A DNA stretch of 56,222 nucleotides from Flemingiibacterium sp964430755. GTDB lineage: Bacteria; Bacillota; Clostridia; Oscillospirales; CAG-272. Every line of letters starts with the position of its first letter. The stretch's first letter is position 1. The DNA lies in contig CAYSFT010000011.1 in the NCBI GenBank assembly GCA_964430755.1, positions 1 to 56,222 on the forward strand, given 5' to 3'. A program made the translations under genes and the position numbers. Shown here piece by piece: positions 7,213 to 15,186 of this stretch. The notes under the pieces were generated by a model. That model saw only the letters and a list, made by a program, of their open reading frames with translations, did not search any database and was not told the origin of the DNA.

Positions 7213-8625
7213 TTATTTTGAAAGATATTCGTCAATCGCCTTTGCCGCGACTTTGCCTGCACCCATCGCGGAAATTACCGTCGCCGCTCCGGTTACAGCG
7301 TCACCGCCTGCATAAACGCCCGTTTTGGTCGTTGCACCCGTTGCTTCCTCAACGATGATACCGCCGCGCTTGTTTACTTCAAGTCCCTCGGTGGTCGATT
7401 TTATAAGCGGATTCGGGGATGTGCCGATCGACATGACAACCGTGTCAACGTCAAGCTCAAACTCGCTTCCGGGTATCGCTATCGGTGAACGGCGTCCGCG
7501 CTCATCGGGCTCGCCAAGCTCCATTTTAATACACTTCATACCAATAACCGTACCGTTTTTCGGATCGCGTCTGTCATCGGGGTTTCTGTAACCGAGGATT
7601 TCAACAGGGTTGTTTAAAAGCATGAACTCAACGCCCTCCTCAATTGCGTGCTCAACCTCCTCGCGTCTTGCAGGAAGCTCATCCATCGAACGGCGGTAAA
7701 CGATATACACCTTCTCAGCTCCGAGACGAAGTGCCGTTCGTGCCGCATCCATCGCGACGTTTCCACCGCCGACAACAGCGACCTTTCCGCCCTTGGATAT
7801 CGGCGTTACGGGGGTTTCAAGATATGCTTTCATGAGGTTGCTTCGGGTTAAGTATTCATTCGCCGAGTAAACGCCCTTGAGGCTCTCGCCGGGGATATTC
7901 ATAAAGCTCGGAAGTCCTGCGCCCGAACCGATAAACACCGCCTCAAAGCCCATTTCAAAAAGCTCGTCAACAGTGAGCGTCTTACCGATAACGACGTTGG
8001 TTTCAATCGTTACGCCCATCGCCTTTAGGTTGTCAACTTCCTTTTGTACAATAGCCTTAGGTAAACGGAATTCGGGAATACCGTAAACGAGTACGCCGCC
8101 TGCTGTGTGCAGTGCCTCATAGACTGTGACACTGTAGCCCTTTTTCGCAAGATCACCTGCGCAGGTAAGTCCCGACGGGCCCGAGCCGACAACGGCAACC
8201 TTGTGACCGTTTGTTTCGGGAATATCGGCAACACCGTCAGTGTGAGCATTGTGCCAATCGGCAACGAAACGCTCAAGTCTGCCGATTCCGACGGGTTCAC
8301 CCTTGATTCCGCGAACGCATTTCGCCTCACACTGGGTTTCCTGGGGACAAACACGTCCGCAGACCGCCGGCAGTGAGGATGAGCGATTGATAACCTGATA
8401 TGCGCCCTCAAAGTCACATTCCTTGATCTTGGAAATAAACTCGGGGATATGAATATTTACGGGACAGCCTGCAACGCAGGGCATATTTTTACAGTTAAGA
8501 CAGCGTGCCGCCTCGTCAAGGGCAGTCGCTTCGTCATAACCGAGTGCAACTTCATCAAAATTATGAGCGCGAACCTCGGGTGCTTGCGATGGCATCGCAT
8601 TCTTTTTCGGTGACATATTTGGCAT
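7213..8625 (-). CDS. nfnB: NfnB/GltA-type NADPH-binding iron-sulfur flavoprotein
   Basis: A 470-residue homologue of the glutamate synthase small subunit. Cysteine clusters near the N-terminus (CLNCKNMPCVAGCP, then CGRVCPQETQCEAKC) bind two [4Fe-4S] centres. A dinucleotide fold follows at VVGSGPSGLTCAGDLAKKGY (FAD), then VVGGGNVAMDAARTALRLGA (NADPH). Because it lies 33 bases after a ferredoxin-NADP reductase-like subunit and no large glutamate synthase gene is nearby, the pair is best read as NfnAB, the electron-bifurcating NADH-dependent reduced ferredoxin:NADP oxidoreductase of anaerobes. It balances NADH, NADPH and ferredoxin in the cytoplasm. The alternative is a SudA-like sulfide dehydrogenase subunit. 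Confidence 0.85.
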   Translation of the reverse strand: MPNMSPKKNAMPSQAPEVRAHNFDEVALGYDEATALDEAARCLNCKNMPCVAGCPVNIHIPEFISKIKECDFEGAYQVINRSSSLPAVCGRVCPQETQCEAKCVRGIKGEPVGIGRLERFVADWHNAHTDGVADIPETNGHKVAVVGSGPSGLTCAGDLAKKGYSVTVYEALHTAGGVLVYGIPEFRLPKAIVQKEVDNLKAMGVTIETNVVIGKTLTVDELFEMGFEAVFIGSGAGLPSFMNIPGESLKGVYSANEYLTRSNLMKAYLETPVTPISKGGKVAVVGGGNVAMDAARTALRLGAEKVYIVYRRSMDELPARREEVEHAIEEGVEFMLLNNPVEILGYRNPDDRRDPKNGTVIGMKCIKMELGEPDERGRRSPIAIPGSEFELDVDTVVMSIGTSPNPLIKSTTEGLEVNKRGGIIVEEATGATTKTGVYAGGDAVTGAATVISAMGAGKVAAKAIDEYLSK

Positions 8626-8658
8626 TGTTATTTCTCCATTTCTTCCTTATACGGCGAG

Positions 8659-9498
8659 TCAAACGCTCTTTTTAAAGAGGTTACAGGCTTCCTCGTGTGC
8701 GTGACGCTCGAAGTCACGGAACATCGTACCGCGCTCCATTGCCGAGTCGAAATCAACCTCGTAGCCGTCAAAATCGGGGCCGTCAACGCAGGCGAACTTT
8801 GTTTTTCCGCCAACAGTGAGACGACATCCGCCGCACATACCTGTACCGTCAATCATGATCGGGTTCATCGAAACGATGCAGGGAATACCGGTCGGCCGTG
8901 TTGCTTCAACGACGAATTTCATCATAACAAGCGGTCCGATGGTTATAACCTTATCAAAGCGCTCACCTGCGGCAAACATTTCGTTAAGCGGTACGCAGAC
9001 GTTACCCTGTCTTGCGTATGAGCCATCATCGGTCATCACAAAGAGTCTGTCGGAAGCGGCACTGAACTCGTCCTCCAAAATAAGCAGATCCTTTGAGCGG
9101 AAGCCGATAACGGACGTTACCTCACAGCCCATTTCGTGAAGCGCCTCGGCAATCGGAAGCGCAATTGCACAGCCGACACCGCCGCCAACGATGCAGACCT
9201 TTTTAAGTCCGTCAAGCTCGGTTGCAACGCCGAGAGGCCCAACAAAATCCTGTATACTCTCTCCGGCTTCTTTGCGGTTAAGCTTTTCGGTCGTCGCGCC
9301 GACTATCTGAAAAATAATTCTGACGGTTCCTGCTTCGCGGTCATAGCCTGCGATGGTTAAGGGAATACGCTCGCCGTCATCGTCAACACGCAGGATGATG
9401 AACTGTCCCGCTTTAGCCTTTTTAGCAACGAGCGGTGCTTCAATATCCATCATTGTGACGGTGGGATTGAGCGACCTCTTATATGTGATACGATACAT
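8659..9498 (-). CDS. nfnA: NfnA/SudB-type FAD and [2Fe-2S] subunit
   Basis: A 279-residue subunit of the ferredoxin-NADP reductase superfamily. It has an N-terminal flavin barrel (AGQFIILRVDDDGERIPLTI), an NAD-binding segment (VCIVGGGVGCAIALPIAEAL) and a C-terminal cysteine patch (GTGMCGGCRLTVGGKTKFAC) for a [2Fe-2S] cluster. It is the partner of the downstream NfnB-like subunit. The start is taken at the ATG of MYRITYKRS, which has an AAGGAG site seven bases upstream. An in-frame ATG 11 codons earlier lies only a few bases past the -10 box and has no ribosome site. Confidence 0.85.
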   Translation of the reverse strand: MYRITYKRSLNPTVTMMDIEAPLVAKKAKAGQFIILRVDDDGERIPLTIAGYDREAGTVRIIFQIVGATTEKLNRKEAGESIQDFVGPLGVATELDGLKKVCIVGGGVGCAIALPIAEALHEMGCEVTSVIGFRSKDLLILEDEFSAASDRLFVMTDDGSYARQGNVCVPLNEMFAAGERFDKVITIGPLVMMKFVVEATRPTGIPCIVSMNPIMIDGTGMCGGCRLTVGGKTKFACVDGPDFDGYEVDFDSAMERGTMFRDFERHAHEEACNLFKKSV

Positions 9499-9539
9499 AT
9501 TTTTCTCCTTAAATGCTTTTTCTTTTCCCATATATTATA

Positions 9540-9569
9540 ATTATACCACATCACCCTGTTTCTTTGCAA
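9540..9569 (-). promoter_or_regulatory. nfnAB promoter
   Basis: TTGCAA and TATAAT on the minus strand are separated by 18 bases, about 40 bases upstream of the chosen nfnA start. Confidence 0.65.
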
Positions 9570-9577
9570 TAGGGTGA
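9551..9577. promoter_or_regulatory. Candidate operator over the nfnAB -35 box
   Basis: Seven-base arms TCACCCT and AGGGTGA with a 13-base centre enclose the -35 hexamer. The position suggests a repressor or redox-regulator site, but the regulator is not identifiable here. Confidence 0.45.
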
Positions 9578-9684
9578 GCGTGATAATTTTGACGATTTTT
9601 TGTTAAGGAACTACCCTCATGCGTACAAATATGACATTTCGGGTGTTTATTTTAACACTTTTTTACATCGTCACCAGTCGTCGC

Positions 9685-10698
9685 TTACCACTCTGCCGCA
9701 TCGAAAACGCGCATTACACGTTTGACTGTCGCTTCAAACTGCTCGGGCGTCAACGACTGCGGACCGTCACAAAGCGCACGTGCAGGATCATTATGCACCT
9801 CAATCATAACGCCCTCTGCACCGCACGCCGCCGCAGACATTGCCATCGGGAGTACAAGCTTCGCCGAGCCGCAGGCGTGGCTTGGGTCAACGATAACGGG
9901 AAGATGCGAAAGCTCATGCAGTACGGGTACAGCCGAAATATCGAGCGTGTTTCTCGTTGCGGTTTCAAAGGTACGTATACCGCGCTCGCAGAGGATGACG
10001 TTCTCGTTTCCGCCTGCCATGATGTATTCGGCGCTCATGAGAAGCTCCTGTATCGTGTTTGCAAGACCTCTCTTTAAGAGGATAGCCTTATTCGAGTGAC
10101 CGAGTTCCTTAAGAAGCTCGAAATTCTGCATATTTCTTGCGCCGACCTGAATAACGTCAACATCGGCAAAAAGATCGAGATGTGATGCGTCCATGATCTC
10201 GGTAACGATCGGCAGACCTGTTGCCTTTTTCGCTTCAAGAAGCAGCTTGATTCCGTCGTTTCTGAGTCCTTGGAAAGCGTAAGGAGAGGTACGCGGCTTG
10301 AATGCGCCGCCGCGAAGAAGCTGTGCGCCTGCCTTCTTGACCGCCTCGGCAACCTCGATTATCTGCTCCTCGCTCTCAATCGAACACGGACCTGCAATGA
10401 AACAGAAGCCCTCGCCGATCTTAACGTCCCCGTTCACGCTCGGAATCGTAACAACCGTGTCATCGGGATGGAATTTGCGGTTCGCATTCTTGTAAGGCTC
10501 ACTGATACGCTTTACCGTTTCAACGATATCGAGTCCCGATATGGTGTCAATATCAATTTTGCTCGTGTCGCCGACAAGACCGAGTACCGTCTGGAAATGT
10601 CCGCGGCTCTCGTGAACCATAACGTCCTGCGACTTCAAGAAGTCGATAAGCTTTGCAAGTCTTTCTTCATTTGCTCCGTTTTTGATTACTACTACCAT
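9685..10698 (-). CDS. aroF: 3-deoxy-7-phosphoheptulonate (DAHP) synthase, type I-beta
   Basis: A 337-residue DAHP synthase, which condenses phosphoenolpyruvate and erythrose 4-phosphate in the first step of the shikimate pathway. Residues about 1-70 form the small ferredoxin-like regulatory domain (MVVVIKNGANEERLAKLIDF), as in the Thermotoga enzyme that is inhibited by tyrosine. The barrel has GPCSIES, GGAFKPRTSPYAFQG, the metal and substrate segments around LLKRGLANT, and VDPSHACG. The start is fixed by AAAGGAG before MVVV. Expression appears to be controlled by a tyrosine-codon attenuator at 11133-11297, so enzyme activity and transcription may both respond to Tyr. A repeat-bearing insertion separates the attenuator from the gene. 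Confidence 0.92.
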   Translation of the reverse strand: MVVVIKNGANEERLAKLIDFLKSQDVMVHESRGHFQTVLGLVGDTSKIDIDTISGLDIVETVKRISEPYKNANRKFHPDDTVVTIPSVNGDVKIGEGFCFIAGPCSIESEEQIIEVAEAVKKAGAQLLRGGAFKPRTSPYAFQGLRNDGIKLLLEAKKATGLPIVTEIMDASHLDLFADVDVIQVGARNMQNFELLKELGHSNKAILLKRGLANTIQELLMSAEYIMAGGNENVILCERGIRTFETATRNTLDISAVPVLHELSHLPVIVDPSHACGSAKLVLPMAMSAAACGAEGVMIEVHNDPARALCDGPQSLTPEQFEATVKRVMRVFDAAEW

Positions 10699-10722
10699 TT
10701 TGTGTATCTCCTTTAAAATTAT

Positions 10723-11147
10723 ATTTTTATAAAACAAAAACCCGATTACCGTATGTGTTCTCACTGATATTCGGTACATCAAAGCCTCCCTCCGAGAGTG
10801 AGGTGGCACGCGAAGCGTGACGGAAGGAGCCTTCGTAACGATACGATTCAGCTGATTTTTCCGTGTACGTGCCCTCCCTCGGTCAAAACCTCTAACTATG
10901 AGAGACAGGCGCAAATAATTGCTTTGCAACTTTGATGGGGAAGTATGTGGGCACGAAACGAACGTAAAACTCCAAACTTACCGCTCGCAGGCTCCTTCCG
11001 TCATTGCTTCGCAATGCCACCTTCCTCCCGGAGGAAGGCAAAAGTGGTCGCCACATCTGCGGCAGTAGGGCAAGCTTGCCTGTGGTGGTATTTTGAATAA
11101 CTTTCGTCATTCGAGCAATTTGCCGAATTTTTATAAAACAAAAACCC
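10723..11147. repeat. Repeat-bearing insertion flanked by 21-bp direct repeats
   Basis: The same 21 bases occur at 10723-10743 and 11127-11147. They correspond to the T-rich tail of the attenuator terminator. One unit of about 404 bp lies between equivalent points. It holds two family C half-elements in opposite orientation (10782-10836 and 10984-11044) and unique sequence between them. The arrangement looks like an insertion with target duplication, or a duplication event, in the leader of aroF. Confidence 0.7.
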
Positions 11148-11270
11148 CGCAGTGATTTTTCACTACGGAGCGAATTTACATTGTTCGGAATTTTACTTCT
11201 CGGTGACAACCTCGTTTTCGTAGCAAAAATCACTATTACTTTTTTCGGTAAAATAGTAATAGTAATAATA
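11133..11270 (-). promoter_or_regulatory. Tyrosine-responsive transcription attenuator of aroF
   Basis: Three mutually exclusive hairpins follow one another on the minus strand. The pause hairpin pairs the Tyr codons (ACTATTACT, 11263-11255) with AGTAATAGT (11240-11232). The antiterminator pairs AGTGATTTTT (11234-11225) and CTACG (11223-11219) with AAAAATCACT (11160-11151) and CGTAG (11167-11163). The terminator has a 10-bp stem, 11170-11161 with 11154-11145, loop AAAAAT, then a U-run. A ribosome stalled on Tyr codons would mask the first arm and favour antitermination. Confidence 0.85.
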
Positions 11271-11297
11271 TGTTGCTCTGAAATTGCGTGTCATCAT
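11193..11297 (-). CDS. Tyrosine-rich attenuator leader peptide of aroF
   Basis: A 34-residue open frame begins with two ATG codons and reads MMTRNFRATYYYYYYF, then continues to a TAA before the terminator. It contains six consecutive Tyr codons (TAT TAT TAC TAT TAC TAT) followed by a Phe codon, and one later Tyr. An AGAGGAA ribosome site stands eight bases before the first ATG. It lies about 35 bases downstream of a perfect promoter. Its product is not expected to have a function of its own; translation speed through the Tyr run would set the fold of the downstream RNA. The gene is short and easily missed. Confidence 0.88.
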   Translation of the reverse strand: MMTRNFRATYYYYYYFTEKSNSDFCYENEVVTEK

Positions 11298-11333
11298 TGT
11301 TAGTTTCCTCTTTATCGAATTTTGCTTTATTTT

Positions 11334-11362
11334 ATTATATCACTAAAGTTTCGGGCTGTCAA
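11334..11362 (-). promoter_or_regulatory. Promoter of the aroF leader
   Basis: On the minus strand TTGACA and TATAAT are separated by 17 bases, placing the transcript start about 30 bases ahead of the leader-peptide ATG. Confidence 0.85.
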
Positions 11363-11401
11363 GTATAAATTTTTACCAAAAACAGTCGTCGCATATTATC
11401 A

Positions 11402-12337
11402 TTAAACGTCAAGATGCTCAAGTCCCGATATAACGCTGCGAAGCTCCTCAAGATACATATGGTCAAGCTCGGAAAGGCGGTACGAGCGCCCGTAAACGAC
11501 CATATCCTTATAGTTATAGTCAGCATCGGAAACGCTTCTCTGAATAAGACCGTAGCGGTCAAGTATCTTCTCGGGTATCGGCGACACCCACATGAACGAT
11601 TCGGGAATATTCGATAAAAGCTCCATCTGACTTCCGCGCTCGAAAACGTAGATCTTCTTGTTTGAGTTTTCGATATTCTCCATGCGTTTTGCCTCAATGG
11701 TCGGAAGCGTCGGAACGGTGTTGTCATTATGGAGAATTTCAATGCAGTCGGCGAAATCGGCACAGGTCAGAACCGGCTTTTTGGCAAGCGGATGATCCTT
11801 CGACATAACCGCTATATAACGGAACTGCCACAAAAGCTCACTCCGAAGCTCCTTTTCGCGAAGAAGTCTTGTAAAATACGGCTCAAAAACGTCACGGAAG
11901 CGTATGATCGCAAGGTTATAGTTCGACTGCACGATATTCGATATCGCCTCGACGGAATTGGTTTCCTTATAGTAAATTTCGATCTCCTTGTCGCGGTCAA
12001 GACGCCCTATAAAATTAGTGAAGCCGTAAGCCATATAGCTGCCGCGAGGGATCGAAATACTGAAGGTCTGCTTTTCGCTCGGGTGACTGTTGTATATTGA
12101 TTCAAGCTCGTCGATCTGAGCGAGGATACGCTTGGCGTAAACGAGGAATTCCTCGCCCTTCTCGGTCGGAACGATACCCTTTGAGGTACGCTTGAAAAGT
12201 GTCACGCCGAGGTTTTCCTCAAGCTCGCGTATAGCTTTGCTGAGGTTTGGCTGTCCCATAAAGAGATTTTCCGCCGCCCTTGTTATCGAGCCTGTTTTTG
12301 CAACCTCAACGGCATATTTGAGATGCATTATATTCAT
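11402..12337 (-). CDS. LysR-family transcriptional regulator
   Basis: A 311-residue LysR-type regulator. The DNA-binding region reads MHLKYAVEVAKTGSITRAAE, then MGQPNLSKAIRELEENLGV and FKRTSKGIVPTEKGEEFL. The effector domain follows, with no unusual fusion. It starts 12 bases after the wecB stop codon with a GAGG site, so it is transcribed with mrnC and wecB. Downstream on the same strand is aroF, but that has its own promoter and attenuator. No target can be assigned; autoregulation or control of a distant operon is possible. Confidence 0.9.
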   Translation of the reverse strand: MNIMHLKYAVEVAKTGSITRAAENLFMGQPNLSKAIRELEENLGVTLFKRTSKGIVPTEKGEEFLVYAKRILAQIDELESIYNSHPSEKQTFSISIPRGSYMAYGFTNFIGRLDRDKEIEIYYKETNSVEAISNIVQSNYNLAIIRFRDVFEPYFTRLLREKELRSELLWQFRYIAVMSKDHPLAKKPVLTCADFADCIEILHNDNTVPTLPTIEAKRMENIENSNKKIYVFERGSQMELLSNIPESFMWVSPIPEKILDRYGLIQRSVSDADYNYKDMVVYGRSYRLSELDHMYLEELRSVISGLEHLDV

Positions 12338-12349
12338 TGAAGCTTCCTC

Positions 12350-13462
12350 TTATCTGTTGAAATATTCTTTGATCGCGTCTATGATGTAAAGAGATGCCTT
12401 GCCGTCGCCGTACGGATTTTTCGCCGATGCCATACGGTTAAATTCAGCTTCGTTGCAAAGCAGCGTTTCCGCTTCACGTATGATTCTCTCGGTGTCTGTT
12501 CCGATAACCTTGACTGTACCTGTCTCTGCCGCCTCGGGACGCTCGGTTTCGGTGCGCAGAACGAGTACCGGCTTGCCGAATGACGGTGCTTCCTCCTGTA
12601 TTCCGCCCGAATCGGAGAGGATAAAATACGATTTTGCGAGAAGATTATGCATATCGGCAACGTCAACAGGCTCCGTGAGCGTTATTCTCGGGTGATTGTC
12701 GAGCAGAGGGAAAACCACACCTCTTACGGCAGGACTCAGGTGTACGGGATAAATGAAACGCAGCTCGGGATGATCCTTCGAAAGCGCAAGTATCGCGCGG
12801 CAGATATTCTCGATGCCGCCGTTCTGATTCTCGCGGCGATGTGCTGTAACCGTGATGATTTTTTCGTTTTCAAAATCAATGGCACGCAGCTTCTCGTCGT
12901 TGAAGATATAATCGGGCGTAACGGTATACTTAAAAGCATCAAGCGCGGTGTTGCCCGTGACATATACATTTTCGGTTACGTTCTCCTTTGCAAGCTGTGA
13001 GCGGTTAAGCTCGGTCGGCGCAAAATGGAGCGTGGCGATTTTTGTCGTAAGGTTACGGTTTATCTCCTCGGGGAAAGGCGAATAGCGGTCATAGGTGCGA
13101 AGTCCGGCTTCAACGTGACCGACGGGTATCTGCGCATAAAACGCCGCAAGTGCCGCCGCAAAGCTGGTGGTCGTGTCGCCGTGAACGAGTACGATATCGG
13201 GCTTCGATTCGGCAAGCACGCCCTCAAGTCCCGTGATAACATCGGCAGTGATACCGGTGAGCGTCTGTCCGCGCTTCATTATGTTGAGGTCATAATCGGG
13301 CTTGACACCGAAAAATTCAAGCGCACTGTCAAGCATCTCGCGGTGCTGTGCCGTAACGCAAACGACACTTTCTATCTTCTCATCCGCCTCAAGAGCCTTC
13401 ACGAGCGGACACATTTTTATCGCTTCCGGACGTGTTCCGAAAACAGACATTACCTTTATCAT
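12350..13462 (-). CDS. wecB: UDP-N-acetylglucosamine 2-epimerase (non-hydrolysing)
   Basis: A 370-residue enzyme that interconverts UDP-GlcNAc and UDP-ManNAc to supply ManNAc for wall teichoic acid or other surface glycans. It begins with the family signature VFGTRPEAIKMCPLVKAL. VHGDTTTSFAAALAAF, GHVEAGLRTYDRYSPFPEE, TAHRRENQ and SDSGGIQEEAPSFGKPVL carry the UDP-sugar-binding and catalytic residues. The length is normal for the family. Its ATG overlaps the mrnC stop codon by four bases (ATGA), with AAAGGAG just upstream. The lysR gene follows after 12 bases. Confidence 0.93.
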   Translation of the reverse strand: MIKVMSVFGTRPEAIKMCPLVKALEADEKIESVVCVTAQHREMLDSALEFFGVKPDYDLNIMKRGQTLTGITADVITGLEGVLAESKPDIVLVHGDTTTSFAAALAAFYAQIPVGHVEAGLRTYDRYSPFPEEINRNLTTKIATLHFAPTELNRSQLAKENVTENVYVTGNTALDAFKYTVTPDYIFNDEKLRAIDFENEKIITVTAHRRENQNGGIENICRAILALSKDHPELRFIYPVHLSPAVRGVVFPLLDNHPRITLTEPVDVADMHNLLAKSYFILSDSGGIQEEAPSFGKPVLVLRTETERPEAAETGTVKVIGTDTERIIREAETLLCNEAEFNRMASAKNPYGDGKASLYIIDAIKEYFNR

Positions 13463-13884
13463 AACGCTTCTCCTTTTTCATCTCGTTTTTTCTGAAGCTC
13501 CTCCATAACATCGGCATAAGCGATACGGAAAAGCTCCTCGGCACGCTGCTGTCTACCCGTCAGATCAAGATAGGCAAAGAGCGCCTCCATGCCCGTGGCA
13601 CGGCGATATTCACGCGCAGACGCACTTTTCGGTATGGAAATACCGTTGGCATTGCGTCCGCGTTTATAGATATATTCTTCTTCCTCTGTGAGGTGCGCAG
13701 TCAGCTTGTCCATACCGGCACTCTGTGCAGTGGCACGTACAAAATTGAGTGCTAAATGCGAAAGCTCGCCGCCATCGGCAATACCGAGCGAAACTAAATA
13801 TCGGCGCACGATCACCTCAAAAACAGCGTCACCGAGATAAGCCAACGTTGCGCCGCTTAAGGAATTTGCAAATTTATTATCCAT
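13459..13884 (-). CDS. mrnC: Mini-ribonuclease III
   Basis: A 141-residue single-domain RNase III without a double-stranded RNA binding domain. It matures 23S rRNA ends in Firmicutes. The RNase III signature is LAYLGDAVFEVIVRRYL, with the catalytic acidic residues in GDAVFE and in the C-terminal TGMEALFAYLDL helix. It has no strong ribosome site. It begins a three-gene transcript with wecB and lysR and overlaps wecB by four bases. In many Firmicutes mrnC lies near cysS; that neighbour is absent here. Confidence 0.9.
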   Translation of the reverse strand: MDNKFANSLSGATLAYLGDAVFEVIVRRYLVSLGIADGGELSHLALNFVRATAQSAGMDKLTAHLTEEEEYIYKRGRNANGISIPKSASAREYRRATGMEALFAYLDLTGRQQRAEELFRIAYADVMEELQKKRDEKGEAL

Positions 13885-13921
13885 CTGTTGTCACTTTCGT
13901 GGTAATTTTATAGTTATATAC

Positions 13922-13950
13922 AGTATACCATATATTTCCGAGTTTATCAA
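13922..13950 (-). promoter_or_regulatory. Promoter of mrnC-wecB-lysR
   Basis: TTGATA and TATACT on the minus strand are separated by 17 bases, about 40 bases before the mrnC start. Confidence 0.65.
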
Positions 13951-13979
13951 GAGCAAAGCGGAAATTTGGGGATATACCC

Positions 13980-15002
13980 TCATTCCTCGCTGTCATCTGC
14001 ACGAAAGCCTGCAAGCGGATTTGCGGCAATCGCACGCTTCATGTTCTCATCGCTGACATGAGTGTATATCTGCGTCGTATTAAGCTGCTCATGACCGAGT
14101 ATATCCTTGAGCACGCGCACGTCCACGTTTCCCGACTGGTACATCAGCGTTGCCGCAGTGTGACGGAGCTTATGCGTTGAACAGCCCTTGTTTTCAAGTC
14201 CTGCCGCCTTCAGATATTTATAAACGAGCCACTGTACCGTTTTATTGCTGATACGGCTGTGACGGGAGGAGAGAAACAGCGCATTTTTATCCTTCATCTG
14301 AACCTCGTCGGCGTTACGTATCGGGAGATAGTCGCGCAGTGCCGCACGGCAGGCATCGTTTAAATAAATGAGACGCTCCTTCGCGCCTTTACCGAGCACA
14401 CGCAGAGATTCCATATCACGGTCAATATCGGAAAGGTTTATACCGACGAGCTCCGAAAGTCGCATTCCGCAGTTTAAGAAAAGCACGATAATGGCATAGT
14501 CACGTTCCCTTGTTTTTGAGAGCTCGTCCTCGCGTACAGCCCTCAAGAGACGTTCGCTTTCGGAAAGACTCAAAAATTTCGGCAGTGTCTTTTTCTTCTG
14601 TGGGCCCTCAATATTTTTGGCAGGATCATTGTCGAGCAGGTGGACGCTGACGGTCAGATATTTATAAAAGCTCTTTATCGCCGAAAGCTTTCTTGCACGT
14701 GTGCTCCACTTGTTTGAACGGGCGTTTTGCGCAAACGAAAGAAACTCGAATATCTCCTGTGCCGTTATTGAACCGATAAATTCAAGACCGACACCGGTTA
14801 TGTCAACGCTCGCAAACTCCTCCTCGCTGACGGTTTCGGGATCGGTGCCGTTCTGCCTTAACATCATATATCTGAAAAATGTACGCAGATCGAGCGCATA
14901 TTCGTCAACGGTTTTTTGCGAACGCTCCTGTGCCGTTCGTTTATATGTGATGAATTTCCGTACAAGCTCGGGAAGTTCGTCGTAATCAATGAGCTTCTGC
15001 AT
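13980..15002 (-). CDS. Tyrosine recombinase, XerC/XerD-like
   Basis: A 340-residue site-specific tyrosine recombinase. An N-terminal SAM-like core-binding domain (about 10-150) is followed by the catalytic domain. The active-site residues are visible: Arg in NCGMRLSELVGI, His-x-x-Arg in HKLRHTAATL, His in LGHEQLNTTQ, and the nucleophile in IYTH. The start is set by a GGAGG site seven bases before the ATG of MQKLIDYDEL. Length and composition match chromosomal XerC/XerD proteins that resolve chromosome dimers. Flanks are housekeeping genes, so I do not read it as the integrase of a mobile element. It is monocistronic with its own strong promoter. Confidence 0.88.
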   Translation of the reverse strand: MQKLIDYDELPELVRKFITYKRTAQERSQKTVDEYALDLRTFFRYMMLRQNGTDPETVSEEEFASVDITGVGLEFIGSITAQEIFEFLSFAQNARSNKWSTRARKLSAIKSFYKYLTVSVHLLDNDPAKNIEGPQKKKTLPKFLSLSESERLLRAVREDELSKTRERDYAIIVLFLNCGMRLSELVGINLSDIDRDMESLRVLGKGAKERLIYLNDACRAALRDYLPIRNADEVQMKDKNALFLSSRHSRISNKTVQWLVYKYLKAAGLENKGCSTHKLRHTAATLMYQSGNVDVRVLKDILGHEQLNTTQIYTHVSDENMKRAIAANPLAGFRADDSEE

Positions 15003-15033
15003 GATGATCCTCCGTGTGATTTTGTATAATTCA

Positions 15034-15062
15034 ATTATACAGCAAAGCGGCGAATTTGTCAA
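15034..15062 (-). promoter_or_regulatory. Promoter of the tyrosine recombinase gene
   Basis: On the minus strand TTGACA and TATAAT are separated by 17 bases, about 30 bases before the start codon. Confidence 0.8.
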
Positions 15063-15110
15063 GAGACGGGAAAATCAAGAGTTTTTTGCGGCGATTGGAA
15101 TCATTTTTAC

Positions 15111-15140
15111 TTGTCTTGCTCCGAGGCGATATGATATAAT
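15111..15140 (+). promoter_or_regulatory. Promoter of the Gfo/Idh/MocA oxidoreductase gene
   Basis: TTGTCT and TATAAT are separated by 18 bases, about 45 bases ahead of the start codon. Confidence 0.6.
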
Positions 15141-15186
15141 ATTATTGTAATATACCAAAATATCCTTGTTTATGGAGGAATATATA

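Noticed and set aside
7213..9498. GltA/SudB pair as glutamate synthase
   Set aside because: No large glutamate synthase subunit is nearby and the partner is an FNR-type [2Fe-2S] subunit, so an NfnAB-type enzyme fits better.
10699..11401. T-box riboswitch upstream of aroF
   Set aside because: I looked for the T-box antiterminator sequence and specifier loop and found none. The region is explained by a leader-peptide attenuator.
13980..15002. Tyrosine recombinase as the integrase of a mobile element
   Set aside because: There are no attachment-site repeats, phage genes or compositional shift around it; the length and motifs fit a chromosomal XerC/XerD protein.
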